The position numbers and the translations under genes were made by a program. Of a stretch of DNA of 64,000 bases, positions 9,644 through 18,515 are shown one piece after another. The notes below the pieces were generated by a model, which was given only the letters and a program-made list of their open reading frames with translations, searched no databases and was not told the DNA's origin. This DNA is from Pseudomonadales bacterium (GTDB lineage: Bacteria; Pseudomonadota; Gammaproteobacteria; Pseudomonadales; DT-91), in the NCBI GenBank assembly GCA_013215055.1, contig JABSRQ010000009.1, positions 62,001-126,000 on the forward strand. The letters are read 5' to 3'. Every line of letters begins with the position of its first letter. The first letter of the stretch is position 1.

Positions 9644-10900
9644 ATGAGTTCCCTAGGGCATAAGCTCAGCTACTTTATTCTAACGCTCTGCATGATGGCC
9701 CTGCTAGCCTCAGTAACATCAATACCAAGACGAATGTTTATTCCTTTAACTCATCCATTAAAGAACTTTTAATGCTCACCATTTCAGCGGTCTCTTCATT
9801 TAATGATACTCGCCTACAATCTGCCGCATCAACCTCTAAAATTTCTCAGCCGCAATGGCAGCAATAGGCCCTCAGAACCACTTCGTAAATTTTTTCCTTT
9901 GAACCCAGCGTGATGATTTTTGATGGATTATACTATTCGCGGTTATGGTCAATCATTATCGGTACGCGGCATTGCCACCTTAATCGATGGTTTCCCGGTT
10001 AATGACCTAACTTTTGGTACGGCCCAATATGAACAAGATCGCAGCTCACCCGGCGTCTTAAATGATACGCGGGCCCAGCTCTGTTCTATATGCCACCGAT
10101 GCATTTCATGGTGTAGAGGTCTTAAATACCTTCAGTGAAAATAAAAATTATAGCGCGGTAAATAGCACTATAAGCTCTGAGGAGTATTACAATCTGAGCC
10201 TGAAAAATGCCACGCCTATCTTAGAACAGATGACCCTGGATTTATCTGTTGATATCAGTGATCAGGCCGATCAACACCGCCGCCACGACTACGCCGAGGA
10301 TTGCCTGGGCGCGGACAAACTCTGGCACTGGCGCTACATAATAATCAGGATCAAAAAAACTATTATCGCCTGGGCTTTTATTACCATCAGATGCAGGCCA
10401 AAGAGATGGCCTGTGTCACGCGTATATCCCCAGGTTTAGGGCCTAACATCACCGCCAGCGATAATGATTTCCTGATATTCAATGCCCGTATCATCAGCAG
10501 GTTTCCGATAAAATAAAACTGCAACTCAGTGCTTTTAATTGGCAGATGTCCAGAAACAACCCAACTTCATCGGCCTTTAATCAATGACGTGTTCTTCATG
10601 ATGCTGAAAAACGTGGCGCTAACATAGCCTTAAAATATCAGTCGCCATTACACGATAGACGTGCGCTGATCGGCCTTGAACATCAACGTGATGAAATTAC
10701 CCGATTATTTAAGAATCGATTTTCCCTACAACTTAAAATTTAACCGCCATTGGCATAGCAGCTTTATCGTAAAAAACATCTTTGACCGCAGTCATCATCA
10801 ACCCTCGGTTTATAGGGTGCCTGCGGGCATACAACATACACCCAGAACCTGATTTATCCGTATGCAATGGCGGCATTAAACTCCACAGACGTTTAACATG
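9644..10900 (+). pseudogene. TonB-dependent receptor, heavily frameshifted
   Basis: The remains of an outer-membrane TonB-dependent receptor. A good ribosome site (GGAGG) precedes the ATG at 9644, which begins a signal-peptide-like stretch before the first frameshift. Plug-domain pieces occur in changing frames: SAVSSFNDTRLQSAAST near 9790, IRGYGQSLSVRGIATLIDG near 9930-9990, then MIRGPSSVLYATDAFHGVEV from 10062 in another frame. Later barrel pieces such as GLEHQRDEITRLF (10670) and NRHWHSSFIVKNIFDRS with PSVYRVPAG (10750-10830), typical of the last strands, are again out of frame and interrupted. The total span, about 1.25 kb, is much shorter than a normal 2 kb receptor, so deletions as well as frameshifts have occurred. 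It cannot make a functional protein. Confidence 0.85.
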
Positions 10901-11209
10901 TCACCGCAAAGCTCTGTTTAACAAAAGAATTATTATTGCTTAATATTCAAACAACATAGCGTTATGCATCTTGCGGATTTTTCAGCATGCCTCAATCACA
11001 AATAAGACTGAAATACCAGTCTTGAAACCGATAAGAATATAGCGATAATGCTAGGCAAGCAGATGCAAGGGTAAGTCTTTTTATTGGCGACTCAAACCTC
11101 ACCAGTAACCACTCACGTCCCCCCTATTAATAAATTCTGTCTTAAATATCAAAGAGTTACTTTTAAATACAAAAAACATTCGGTTTCATTTTAAATATAC
11201 AACACAGAT
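10901..11209. other. Intergenic region before the DUF3348 operon
   Basis: No open frame or convincing terminator. The last 70 bases before 11210 are very AT-rich, and the ATG of the DUF3348 gene has no clear ribosome site. The promoter of the four-gene operon should be here, but I cannot place it with confidence. Confidence 0.4.
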
Positions 11210-11986
11210 ATGGCTTCAGTTTCATTATTAGACACACAGCAGAGCTCAAGACTGATTCGATTTTTATCGGATCTGGGTGTAGCCGAAGCCAAAATATCGC
11301 ATAAAAACTTTGCCGAACAACTGGGCCAGTTAATCGATTTATCCGACTCCTTCACGCTGTCGGATTCACTGCGTGGTTTGAAACGCCTACCGTTTCACAG
11401 TAAAATCGACAATCATGGAAAAGCAGCTTATGCCGAAGCCATCAAATCCGATTTTCTGCAGCAACGTAGCATTATTGTAGAAGCCATTGTTAAAAGCTTT
11501 ATGCCTGGCCAGGGTTCATTAGCCTTATTGTTGCCGGATGCCGAATCGGCAGAAAATATCAGCAGCGGCAAAACCATGGATGCCTATCAGCGCTTTTATG
11601 CAATGCAACAAAGTGAGATGGAACATCGCATCATCAAATTACGCGGCGAAGTCAGAGAAAGTGTAGCCGGATACTCCAGTGAATTATCACAGTTATCGGC
11701 GCTGGATACCGTATTAGGCGATACACTCGCCGTGGCTAGCCGCCGTCTGTTTACCGTGATCCCCAAACTGCTACGCCAGCGTTTTAATTTTTTGCTGCAA
11801 GAACATCAAAAAACCAACACCGATAATAGCGACGATGAACCGCAGCTATGGCTGCAAACCGGTGGCTGGTTAGCTAATTTTCACAACGAAATGCAAGGGC
11901 TGTTGCTAGCCGAACTCGAAGTGCGCCTGCAACCGGTCTTGGGGCTTATTGAAGCCCTGGAAGAAAGAACAGAGAAGACACTATGA
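11210..11986 (+). CDS. DUF3348-family protein, first gene of a MotAB-like operon
   Basis: A 258-residue soluble, mostly helical protein beginning MASVSLLDTQQSSRLIRFLSDL. By its N-terminal pattern (RLIRFLSDLGVAE...FAEQLGQLIDLSDSFTLSDSL) and its neighbours I assign it to DUF3348; in Xanthomonas, Burkholderia and Pseudomonas relatives this family is regularly encoded beside DUF802, an OmpA-domain protein and DUF2894. No enzyme motif, signal peptide or membrane segment is visible. Its stop overlaps the next ATG by four bases (ATGA), so translation is coupled to the channel-like gene. A role as a cytoplasmic partner or adaptor of the membrane complex is inference. Confidence 0.8.
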   Translation: MASVSLLDTQQSSRLIRFLSDLGVAEAKISHKNFAEQLGQLIDLSDSFTLSDSLRGLKRLPFHSKIDNHGKAAYAEAIKSDFLQQRSIIVEAIVKSFMPGQGSLALLLPDAESAENISSGKTMDAYQRFYAMQQSEMEHRIIKLRGEVRESVAGYSSELSQLSALDTVLGDTLAVASRRLFTVIPKLLRQRFNFLLQEHQKTNTDNSDDEPQLWLQTGGWLANFHNEMQGLLLAELEVRLQPVLGLIEALEERTEKTL

Positions 11987-14316
11987 CCAAAATACTATCA
12001 CTGATCGCTTTTGCACTCGGTGCTATTGCCGTGTGCTGGGTAGGTTCCACCTTTATCCATAGCAATGTATTAGCCTTGCTTGTGACCACATTAATTGCTG
12101 CAGCTTATTGCATTGGTTTTATCGAACTGATGCGTTTTCAGCAGGCGACAAAGCAGCTGACGTCTGCCCTGAATACTATCCAGAGTGAAATCACAGATTT
12201 ATCCCGCTGGTTAAATACGCTGCCAAACTGCCTACAAAATGCCAGCCGCTTACGCATTGAGGGTGAAAGAGTTGGCTTGCCAGGCCCCATCCTAACACCC
12301 TACTTAGTTGGCCTACTGGTTATGTTAGGTTTATTAGGCACCTTTATTGGCATGGTAGATACATTAAAAGGTGCGGTTATCGCCATGCAAAGCAGCACCG
12401 AACTTGAAACCATCAGAGCGGGATTAACCGCGCCCATTAAAGGCCTGGGCCTGGCCTTTGGCACCTCGGTTGCCGGTGTTACCGCCTCGGCGTTATTAGG
12501 TTTAATTTCCACCCTTAGCCGCAGAGAACGATTGATCGCCTCACGTTTGCTAGACGACAAAATTAATACCCAGCTGCGCAGCTATTCATTAAGCCACAAC
12601 CGCCAACAAAGTTATGCCGCACTGCAGGGTTTAGCCGGACAGTTTGAACGGTTGGGCGAAAATATGGGTAATCGCCTGTTGGCCAATCAGGATAAATTCC
12701 ATGAGTCCGTCGCCAAGGTCTATACCGATTTAGCCAATTCGGTAGATAAGTCATTAAAAGAAAGCCTGGCAGCCAGCGGCCAATTAGCCGGCGAAAGTAT
12801 CAAACCCATTATTGCCGATGCCATGGCCGAGATCACCACCTCTTTTAGCCGCAACAACGAACAATGGCTGAAGACGCAACAACACAGCGAACATGAACGC
12901 CTACAACAATTAAGCGCAACCATCGAGGCGACGCAACAACAAACAAAAGAGCAGCTCAGCCACACCGTTAATATTTTCAGCGATGAAATCACCAAGCTTG
13001 CGACGCAACAGCAACAGGTATTTAAACACAGCACAGAAAACATGACTGCAATGTCTGATCAGCTCAACACGCAGTGGCAGGAAACCAGCACCCTCCATTG
13101 CGAACAACAGCAACAAATGGCCAGCCACTTTGAACAGCAGGTACAGCAGTTAACACAGGCGCAGCACTCTGCGTTTACTCGTATCAGCGATGATATGGCC
13201 GTGTTATCAGATACCCTCAGCACGCAATGGCACACCACAAGCAAACAAAATATCGACACCCAGCAGCAGCAGGCCACAGCTTTTAATCAACAAATTCAGC
13301 AGATGAGCTCCAGCCAGAGCAACTCGTTAGAGGCCATCACCGAAAACTTTAGCTCACTAACAAACACGCTTAGCACACAGTGGTCGCAGGCTGGTGAACA
13401 GTCCACAGCACAGCAGCAGAAGATGGCTGAAAGCCTGCAGCTGGCTGCCGGTGATATTGCAGAAAACACCCAAGCTAACGCCGAAAGCATGTTAGCTAAA
13501 ATGAATACCTTATTAAGCTCTTCAGAAGCACTGGTAGAAGCCAGAACCACTGCAGAGAGTGAATGGCTGGATAATCATAGCCTACGAATGAGTGAACTGA
13601 GCAGCACCTTAAAAACGCAATTAAGCGGCTTGCGTGACGAAGAAGCCAATCGAGGTCAGGCTGCGATAGAACGCCTGGCAGATTTGGAATCGGCAGTAGC
13701 CAAACAGTTAGAAACTTTAGGTAATGCATTGGAAGAGCCAATGACACGCCTGATAGAAACCGCATCAGAAACACCCAAGGCAGCGGCTGAAGTCATCGCC
13801 CAGATGCGAGGGGAGATCAGTAAAAACATTGAAAAAGACAACTCTATGCTGGAAGAACGCCAGCGCATCATGGCAGATCTAAATACCGTCTCCGATGCGT
13901 TACATCAAACATCCAGCATGCAACAACAAGCCGCCGAACAAATTGTTAACACCTCCGCAAGAGTGTTGGAAGACGTAGGTGCGCAGTTTACTCACCATCT
14001 GGAAGCACAATTAGGCAAGATCACCAATACGGTTGATCATTTCTCAGGTTCTGCGGTAGAGATGAACGCCATGGGCGAGTCCTTTAGCCTGGCTATACAG
14101 CTGTTTAACGAATCCAATACACTGCTGATAGATAAGCTCAGCGCGATTGAATCGGCAATGGATAAATCCAGCAGCCGCAGCGACGAACAAATGAATTATT
14201 ATGTCGCTCAGGCCCGCGAGCTGATCGACCATAGCGTGCTTTCACAAAAAGAAATTTTTGAAGAGCTGCGTCAAATCGGCAAACAGAACGAACTGTTTGC
14301 AGTTGAAGCAGGCTAG
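11983..14316 (+). CDS. DUF802 protein: MotA/TolQ/ZorA-like channel with long coiled-coil tail
   Basis: A 777-residue inner-membrane protein. Residues 5-21 and 27-48 are two membrane segments; 105-125 (LTPYLVGLLVMLGLLGTFIG) and 150-176 (PIKGLGLAFGTSVAGVTASA) are two more. The last pair, with GLLGTFIGM and GLxxAFGTSxxGVxxS, matches the pore-lining helices of MotA, TolQ/ExbB and especially ZorA. From about residue 225 to the end (over 500 residues) is continuous heptad-rich coiled coil, full of Gln, Ser, Thr and Glu, predicted to project into the cytoplasm like the ZorA tail. Followed after 10 bases by a MotB-like gene, its presumed stator partner. Ion flow driving rotation or force is an inference from the fold and the pair. 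Confidence 0.85.
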   Translation: MTKILSLIAFALGAIAVCWVGSTFIHSNVLALLVTTLIAAAYCIGFIELMRFQQATKQLTSALNTIQSEITDLSRWLNTLPNCLQNASRLRIEGERVGLPGPILTPYLVGLLVMLGLLGTFIGMVDTLKGAVIAMQSSTELETIRAGLTAPIKGLGLAFGTSVAGVTASALLGLISTLSRRERLIASRLLDDKINTQLRSYSLSHNRQQSYAALQGLAGQFERLGENMGNRLLANQDKFHESVAKVYTDLANSVDKSLKESLAASGQLAGESIKPIIADAMAEITTSFSRNNEQWLKTQQHSEHERLQQLSATIEATQQQTKEQLSHTVNIFSDEITKLATQQQQVFKHSTENMTAMSDQLNTQWQETSTLHCEQQQQMASHFEQQVQQLTQAQHSAFTRISDDMAVLSDTLSTQWHTTSKQNIDTQQQQATAFNQQIQQMSSSQSNSLEAITENFSSLTNTLSTQWSQAGEQSTAQQQKMAESLQLAAGDIAENTQANAESMLAKMNTLLSSSEALVEARTTAESEWLDNHSLRMSELSSTLKTQLSGLRDEEANRGQAAIERLADLESAVAKQLETLGNALEEPMTRLIETASETPKAAAEVIAQMRGEISKNIEKDNSMLEERQRIMADLNTVSDALHQTSSMQQQAAEQIVNTSARVLEDVGAQFTHHLEAQLGKITNTVDHFSGSAVEMNAMGESFSLAIQLFNESNTLLIDKLSAIESAMDKSSSRSDEQMNYYVAQARELIDHSVLSQKEIFEELRQIGKQNELFAVEAG

Positions 14317-14326
14317 GCGCTGAATA

Positions 14327-14965
14327 ATGCATGAATTAGAAGACGAAATTTCTAACGCACCACCTATATGGGCCATCTTTGGCGACTTGATGTCGGGGCT
14401 GGTTGGGGTATTTGTTTTACTCCTGGTTTGGACCATGGCTTATCAGCTGGAGCTGACACAATCACTGGAACAAGAGATTGTTAAACGCGAAGCAGAGCAA
14501 GAACGCCGCATTGCTTTGGAAGAAGCGCTGGCAGGCCCACTCGCCACTGGCCGCATCACCATGAACAACGGCCGTATCGGCATCAGCGGCAATGTCTTAT
14601 TTTCCAGCAACTCATCCAAACTGCAGCCTCAAGGCCATGAGCTATTAAAAACCTTGGTAGAACCTCTGAAAGTATTTTTATCAGAAAATGATCAGCTATT
14701 AATGATCAGCGGTTTCACCGATGACAAACCTATTCAAAAAGGCAATAGACACTTTAATGATAACTGGCAGTTATCCGCAGAACGTGCCTTAACCGTGACT
14801 AGAACATTGATTAATGAAGGCATGCCTCCATCGTTAGTTTTTGCGGCAGCCTTTGGCTCACAACAACCGGTAGTGCCTAATACCGATAAACAAAGCCGCT
14901 CGCAGAATCGCCGGGTAGAAATGGCTCCCGTCCCTAAAACTACTGAAGTTAATAACAAGCTATGA
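14327..14965 (+). CDS. MotB/ZorB-like protein with OmpA peptidoglycan-binding domain
   Basis: A 212-residue protein. The N-terminus carries one membrane helix (FGDLMSGLVGVFVLLLVW, residues 18-35) with aspartate D20 at its start in a DLM context, equivalent to the proton-binding aspartate of MotB and ZorB. A short coiled linker (about 45-65) leads to an OmpA/MotB domain: NVLFSSNSSKL, the GFTDD strand, NWQLSAERALTVTRTLI, and NRRVEM at the end. This domain binds peptidoglycan and would fix the complex to the wall. It lies between the MotA-like gene and DUF2894, overlapping the latter by four bases. The pairing of D20 with the channel-like protein is the strongest evidence for an ion-driven machine here. 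Confidence 0.9.
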   Translation: MHELEDEISNAPPIWAIFGDLMSGLVGVFVLLLVWTMAYQLELTQSLEQEIVKREAEQERRIALEEALAGPLATGRITMNNGRIGISGNVLFSSNSSKLQPQGHELLKTLVEPLKVFLSENDQLLMISGFTDDKPIQKGNRHFNDNWQLSAERALTVTRTLINEGMPPSLVFAAAFGSQQPVVPNTDKQSRSQNRRVEMAPVPKTTEVNNKL

Positions 14966-15870
14966 TGGCTATCTTCGATAACAACACAGCAACATCTTGC
15001 AGCATTGAAGAACTGACAACTCACTTCGATATCTTGGTTGAAAGTGGCGCATCACAATTTGACTCTGTGCGTTTCAAATTCATTGAAGCCATGTACACCA
15101 ACGCGATTAGCCACAGAGAAAGTGTTCGATCCTTATTGAAAGATAAAATCATAGCCAGCATGGTGGCCTATCAAGCAGATTTTGAAGCAGCCAAACTTGA
15201 AGCTGCACAAAGCATAACCAGCAATATGCAGCTATTCCCGGATGATGCAGAGAAACTACAAACCCTGTTTGATCAAGCCCGATTTTCACAATTACAAAGC
15301 TTCAGTGAAGCGCTGCATATTCACGAACAGGAAGGCCTGGGCTTGCCCAGCCCGTTGACAGAATTAACCGAAGAGCTGACGCATTTAAGCCATTTTGATG
15401 ATAATCGAGATTCACCGCAGATTGGTTTTGCCTTCGATGATTTGCTGCGCCAGCAAGAAGAAGACACCCTGAATGCGCTGATCACAGAGACACAGCAAGA
15501 AGATCCTCAAGCAAGACCTGACACAGGCAATAAAAAAACCAAAACCAGAAAAAGTAAAACCAGCAATAAAGATGCCCCCCTGGCTGAATTAAAATCAGCC
15601 CGCGCCATGCGTGAAACTTTTGGTAAAATTAATGCCGATAAACTGGTAACGCAGATGATTAAAAATGGACCTGAAAACCCCGGTCCATTAAACCCACATA
15701 AGCTAATTGTTAATGCATTAACCGATATGCGCGATCTTTCTCCACATTATCTCAATCGCTTTATTGCCTCCATCGATACACTGTTATGGTTAGAGCAGGC
15801 GGAAAATAAACTGCAAGCCAGCAAAGGTAAAAAAGCTGATAGTGGTAAAAAGAAAACGACTAAACGCTAA
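14962..15870 (+). CDS. DUF2894-family protein, last gene of the MotAB-like operon
   Basis: A 302-residue soluble protein. The N-terminal part (about 1-135) is helical; residues about 185-210 are a basic, low-complexity linker of Lys, Thr and Ser; the C-terminal domain (about 213-290) contains LAELKSARAMRETFGKI and NPGPLNPHKLIVNALTDMRD then LSPHYLNRFIASIDTLLWL, the conserved core I associate with DUF2894. The C-terminus is again Lys-rich. No nuclease, ATPase or other catalytic motif is visible. Start overlaps the previous gene by ATGA. The convergent MocR gene ends three bases away, so no terminator separates them. Confidence 0.8.
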   Translation: MMAIFDNNTATSCSIEELTTHFDILVESGASQFDSVRFKFIEAMYTNAISHRESVRSLLKDKIIASMVAYQADFEAAKLEAAQSITSNMQLFPDDAEKLQTLFDQARFSQLQSFSEALHIHEQEGLGLPSPLTELTEELTHLSHFDDNRDSPQIGFAFDDLLRQQEEDTLNALITETQQEDPQARPDTGNKKTKTRKSKTSNKDAPLAELKSARAMRETFGKINADKLVTQMIKNGPENPGPLNPHKLIVNALTDMRDLSPHYLNRFIASIDTLLWLEQAENKLQASKGKKADSGKKKTTKR

Positions 15871-15873
15871 ATT

Positions 15874-17337
15874 TTATAACGACTGCTGTTCAAGAATCAT
15901 CACTAATTCACCCAATTTTTTTAATGCATTTTTAATAGAAGCATTCCAGGATAGCGCGCAGTTTAACCTAATATAATTATCGAAATGTTGAGTATTAGAA
16001 AAAACCGAACCCGGTATCAACGTTATATTTTCCTGTAAAGCCAGGGTCTGTAATTCCGTAGCAGAGATATTTTCTGCCAGAGCCAACCATAAAACAAAGC
16101 CACCGGCGGGTTGAGACAATAATGTTGTCGCCGGGAAATACTGCCGGATTGCGACCATAAAATAATCGATATTTTGCTTAATTGTACGTTTTAAGGCACG
16201 CAGGTGTTTATCGTAGCTGCCGGCTTGTAAATACGTGGCCATAGCACATTGCTGCAAACTCGCCGCTGCAAACGTATTAAACATCTGCAGGTTCTGCATC
16301 TGTTCCTGACTTTTACCCGGCAAACACCAACCCACACGCAAACCCGGTGCAATCGTTTTGGAGAAAGACGAACAATAAAGCACACGCCCCTGAGTATCGA
16401 AGGTTTTTAATACGGTATTATTTTTGCCAGAGAAATCGATTTCACCATAGATATCATCCTCTACTACCTTGATCTGATAATCATTCACCAAACTAACTAA
16501 TTGCCTCTGATGCGCTTCGGGCATCACCGAACCGGTGGGATTACTAAAGCGGCTACCCAATAAAATCAGTTTAATCGGCCACTGCTGCAGAGCCAGCTGC
16601 AACGCTTCTATACTCATGCCGGTGGTCGAATGTGTAGGAATCTCTATAACCTTTAAACCCAGCATCTCGGCCATTTGCAAGAAGCCGTAATAACAGGGAG
16701 ACTCAACCGCAATCATATCTCCGGCCACGGTATTGGCACGTAAACTTAAACTCAACGCCTCGGTACAGCCCTGTGTAATCATGATCTCATCCATATGACA
16801 ACGTACGCCGATATTACGCATACGCTGAGCTATCTGTGCCCGTAACGGCATATAACCCGGTGAAAACTGATAGCTCAGCATCTCATCACTCTGATAACGA
16901 CTGGCCTTTTGAATATGCGATTGAATGGCACGCTGAGGCAATAAATCCAATGCAGGAATCGCTGCACCAAAATTGATAGACGACGCCTGCTGGCAACTGG
17001 CCAACACCGTCGATATCTGCCGACTCTTGGTAACAGGCCCTGGCGTACGCCCTATCGATAGCGGTGGTGAGGTATGGGTATCAACATCAAGCTGGCGCAA
17101 AAAATAACCCGACTGCGGTTTAGCCTGAATATAGCCGCGATCTTCCAACAATCCATAGGCCTGCGTAATCGTAGAAATACTCACCTGACGTTTGCGACTA
17201 AGCTGCCTAACACTAAGCATTTTCTGCCCCGTTTGATATAATCCCTGTTCTATATCTGCGACAATCTCGTCGGCTACCACTTGATACAGACAGGTTTTTA
17301 ACGGCTGAACTCGCTTGATATTTACTGTGTCGCTCAT
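15874..17337 (-). CDS. MocR-type transcription regulator (GntR HTH plus aminotransferase fold)
   Basis: A 487-residue fusion of an N-terminal GntR winged helix (about 10-80, with LSVRQLSRKRQVSISTITQA and LLEDRGYIQAKPQSGYFL) to a class I aminotransferase-like domain. The PLP-binding lysine is K327 in SSFSKTIAPGLRVG. MocR proteins sense PLP or an amine/amino-acid aldimine and regulate an adjacent divergent gene, here an EamA exporter. The frame is open to 17439, but I start at the ATG 17335-17337 because AGGA stands at good distance and MSDTVNIKRVQPLK directly precedes the HTH. Three copies of GTACAGTT in the divergent gap are probably its operator. Confidence 0.92.
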   Translation of the reverse strand: MSDTVNIKRVQPLKTCLYQVVADEIVADIEQGLYQTGQKMLSVRQLSRKRQVSISTITQAYGLLEDRGYIQAKPQSGYFLRQLDVDTHTSPPLSIGRTPGPVTKSRQISTVLASCQQASSINFGAAIPALDLLPQRAIQSHIQKASRYQSDEMLSYQFSPGYMPLRAQIAQRMRNIGVRCHMDEIMITQGCTEALSLSLRANTVAGDMIAVESPCYYGFLQMAEMLGLKVIEIPTHSTTGMSIEALQLALQQWPIKLILLGSRFSNPTGSVMPEAHQRQLVSLVNDYQIKVVEDDIYGEIDFSGKNNTVLKTFDTQGRVLYCSSFSKTIAPGLRVGWCLPGKSQEQMQNLQMFNTFAAASLQQCAMATYLQAGSYDKHLRALKRTIKQNIDYFMVAIRQYFPATTLLSQPAGGFVLWLALAENISATELQTLALQENITLIPGSVFSNTQHFDNYIRLNCALSWNASIKNALKKLGELVMILEQQSL

Positions 17338-17395
17338 GATTTTATCCTGATAAAGCAAGGCAGCCCCTATTTTACACACGCAACTGCACCTTATG

Positions 17396-17451
17396 ACAGT
17401 ACAGTTTCTATGAATAGCAGCAGTACAGTTAGGAAACATATAAAACTGTAC
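17396..17451. promoter_or_regulatory. Operator repeats for the MocR regulator
   Basis: GTACAGTT occurs as two direct repeats at 17399-17406 and 17423-17430, spaced 24 bases start to start, and once inverted (AACTGTAC) at 17444-17451. The first two share an extended CAGTACAGTT. The repeats lie 60-115 bases upstream of the MocR start and about 95-150 bases before the exporter start. MocR regulators are known to bind paired repeats in the divergent gap, so this is the likely site of autoregulation and exporter control. Confidence 0.7.
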
Positions 17452-17546
17452 CGCCTTCTATTGTTGCTTTTGCCTCTACAGCGTACACGGTGTCTTCACG
17501 ATAATACGTTCTCACTACCGTTCACTATCAACAGGACAGAGGCGCT

Positions 17547-18509
17547 ATGAATCAAACCACCGCGATGCAATGTGACTTAAGCAATAACAAGCAGGGTCCA
17601 CAATCTTATTATCTGGCAATAGCCCAGGGCTTTTTTGCCATGGTGTTATTCAGCTTAACCGTACCTATGACCAAGCTGGCTTTGATACAGTTCAGCCCTG
17701 AATTGATCGCCGCCTGTAGAGGTTTGGGGGCGGGTTTATTGAGCCTGGCCATCGTACAATTTAATCGCTGGGCCATACCTAAACCCGGCGAAATCATCTG
17801 GTTATTATTGGCAGGTTCCGGTGTTGTTATCGGCTTCCCGTATTTACTGGCTAAAACCTTAAACAGCATCAGCGCCAGCGATATGGGGGTGATATTGGCA
17901 GGCCTGCCATTGGCAACATCCCTCACCGCCGTGTTAGTTTTAAAAGAACGGTACAATATAAAATTCTGGGCCTGCTCCTTAATAGGGGCTGCGGTCTTGA
18001 TCACCTATTTTCAACAGGCAATACCCGTGAGTGATGTAAGCTCATCCACTGAAAATGTTGCGGCACTGGCGCTTGCAACCCTGTTTTTTGGTGGTGTGGG
18101 TTATGCCTGCGGAGCAAAATCTGCCAAAACACTGGGCGCATGGCCCACTATTTGCTGGGCGTTAGTCTTATACCTGCCGGTTTCAGCCTTTATGTTTGGT
18201 ATGTATTTTCAGGAAGGGTTTTCAGCTCTAGATAGTCAGGCCTCAAACACAAATATAAGCGCTTATTTAGCGTTGGCTTATTTGGTGATTATGAGCCAAT
18301 GGCTGGGCTTTCGTTTCTGGTATGGCGCGATGGCAAAAGCGGGTGCTGGAACCATCAGCCAACTGCAATTGATACAGCCATTTTTCACGCTGTTATTTGC
18401 CAGCCTGTTATTGTCTGACACACTAGATAGCAGTCAGCTGATCTATGCCGCCGCCATCATGATGTCGATTGCAGGGGCTTTAAAATTTAAAACAATCGCC
18501 AAAAGGTAA
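17547..18509 (+). CDS. EamA/DMT-family exporter
   Basis: A 320-residue inner-membrane protein of the drug/metabolite transporter family, with ten predicted membrane helices in two EamA repeats after a 20-residue cytoplasmic start. Pro-rich helix starts (FSLTVPMTKLAL) and the second-repeat segment GAGTISQLQLIQPFFTLLFA are typical. Many DMT members next to MocR regulators export amino acids or amines; the substrate here is unknown. GAGG precedes the ATG. An SDR gene follows after six bases, so the two are cotranscribed and likely controlled by the divergent MocR. Confidence 0.88.
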   Translation: MNQTTAMQCDLSNNKQGPQSYYLAIAQGFFAMVLFSLTVPMTKLALIQFSPELIAACRGLGAGLLSLAIVQFNRWAIPKPGEIIWLLLAGSGVVIGFPYLLAKTLNSISASDMGVILAGLPLATSLTAVLVLKERYNIKFWACSLIGAAVLITYFQQAIPVSDVSSSTENVAALALATLFFGGVGYACGAKSAKTLGAWPTICWALVLYLPVSAFMFGMYFQEGFSALDSQASNTNISAYLALAYLVIMSQWLGFRFWYGAMAKAGAGTISQLQLIQPFFTLLFASLLLSDTLDSSQLIYAAAIMMSIAGALKFKTIAKR

Positions 18510-18515
18510 ACCACG

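Noticed and set aside
12300-14436. Minus-strand open frames across the coiled-coil gene
   Set aside because: Cys/Leu-rich shadows of Gln/Ser/Thr repeats in the plus-strand gene; the overlaps are too many and without start signals.
17338-17439. 34-residue N-terminal extension of the MocR protein
   Set aside because: Cysteine-rich, not part of the HTH fold, and overlapping the operator repeats; the ATG 17335-17337 has AGGA in front.
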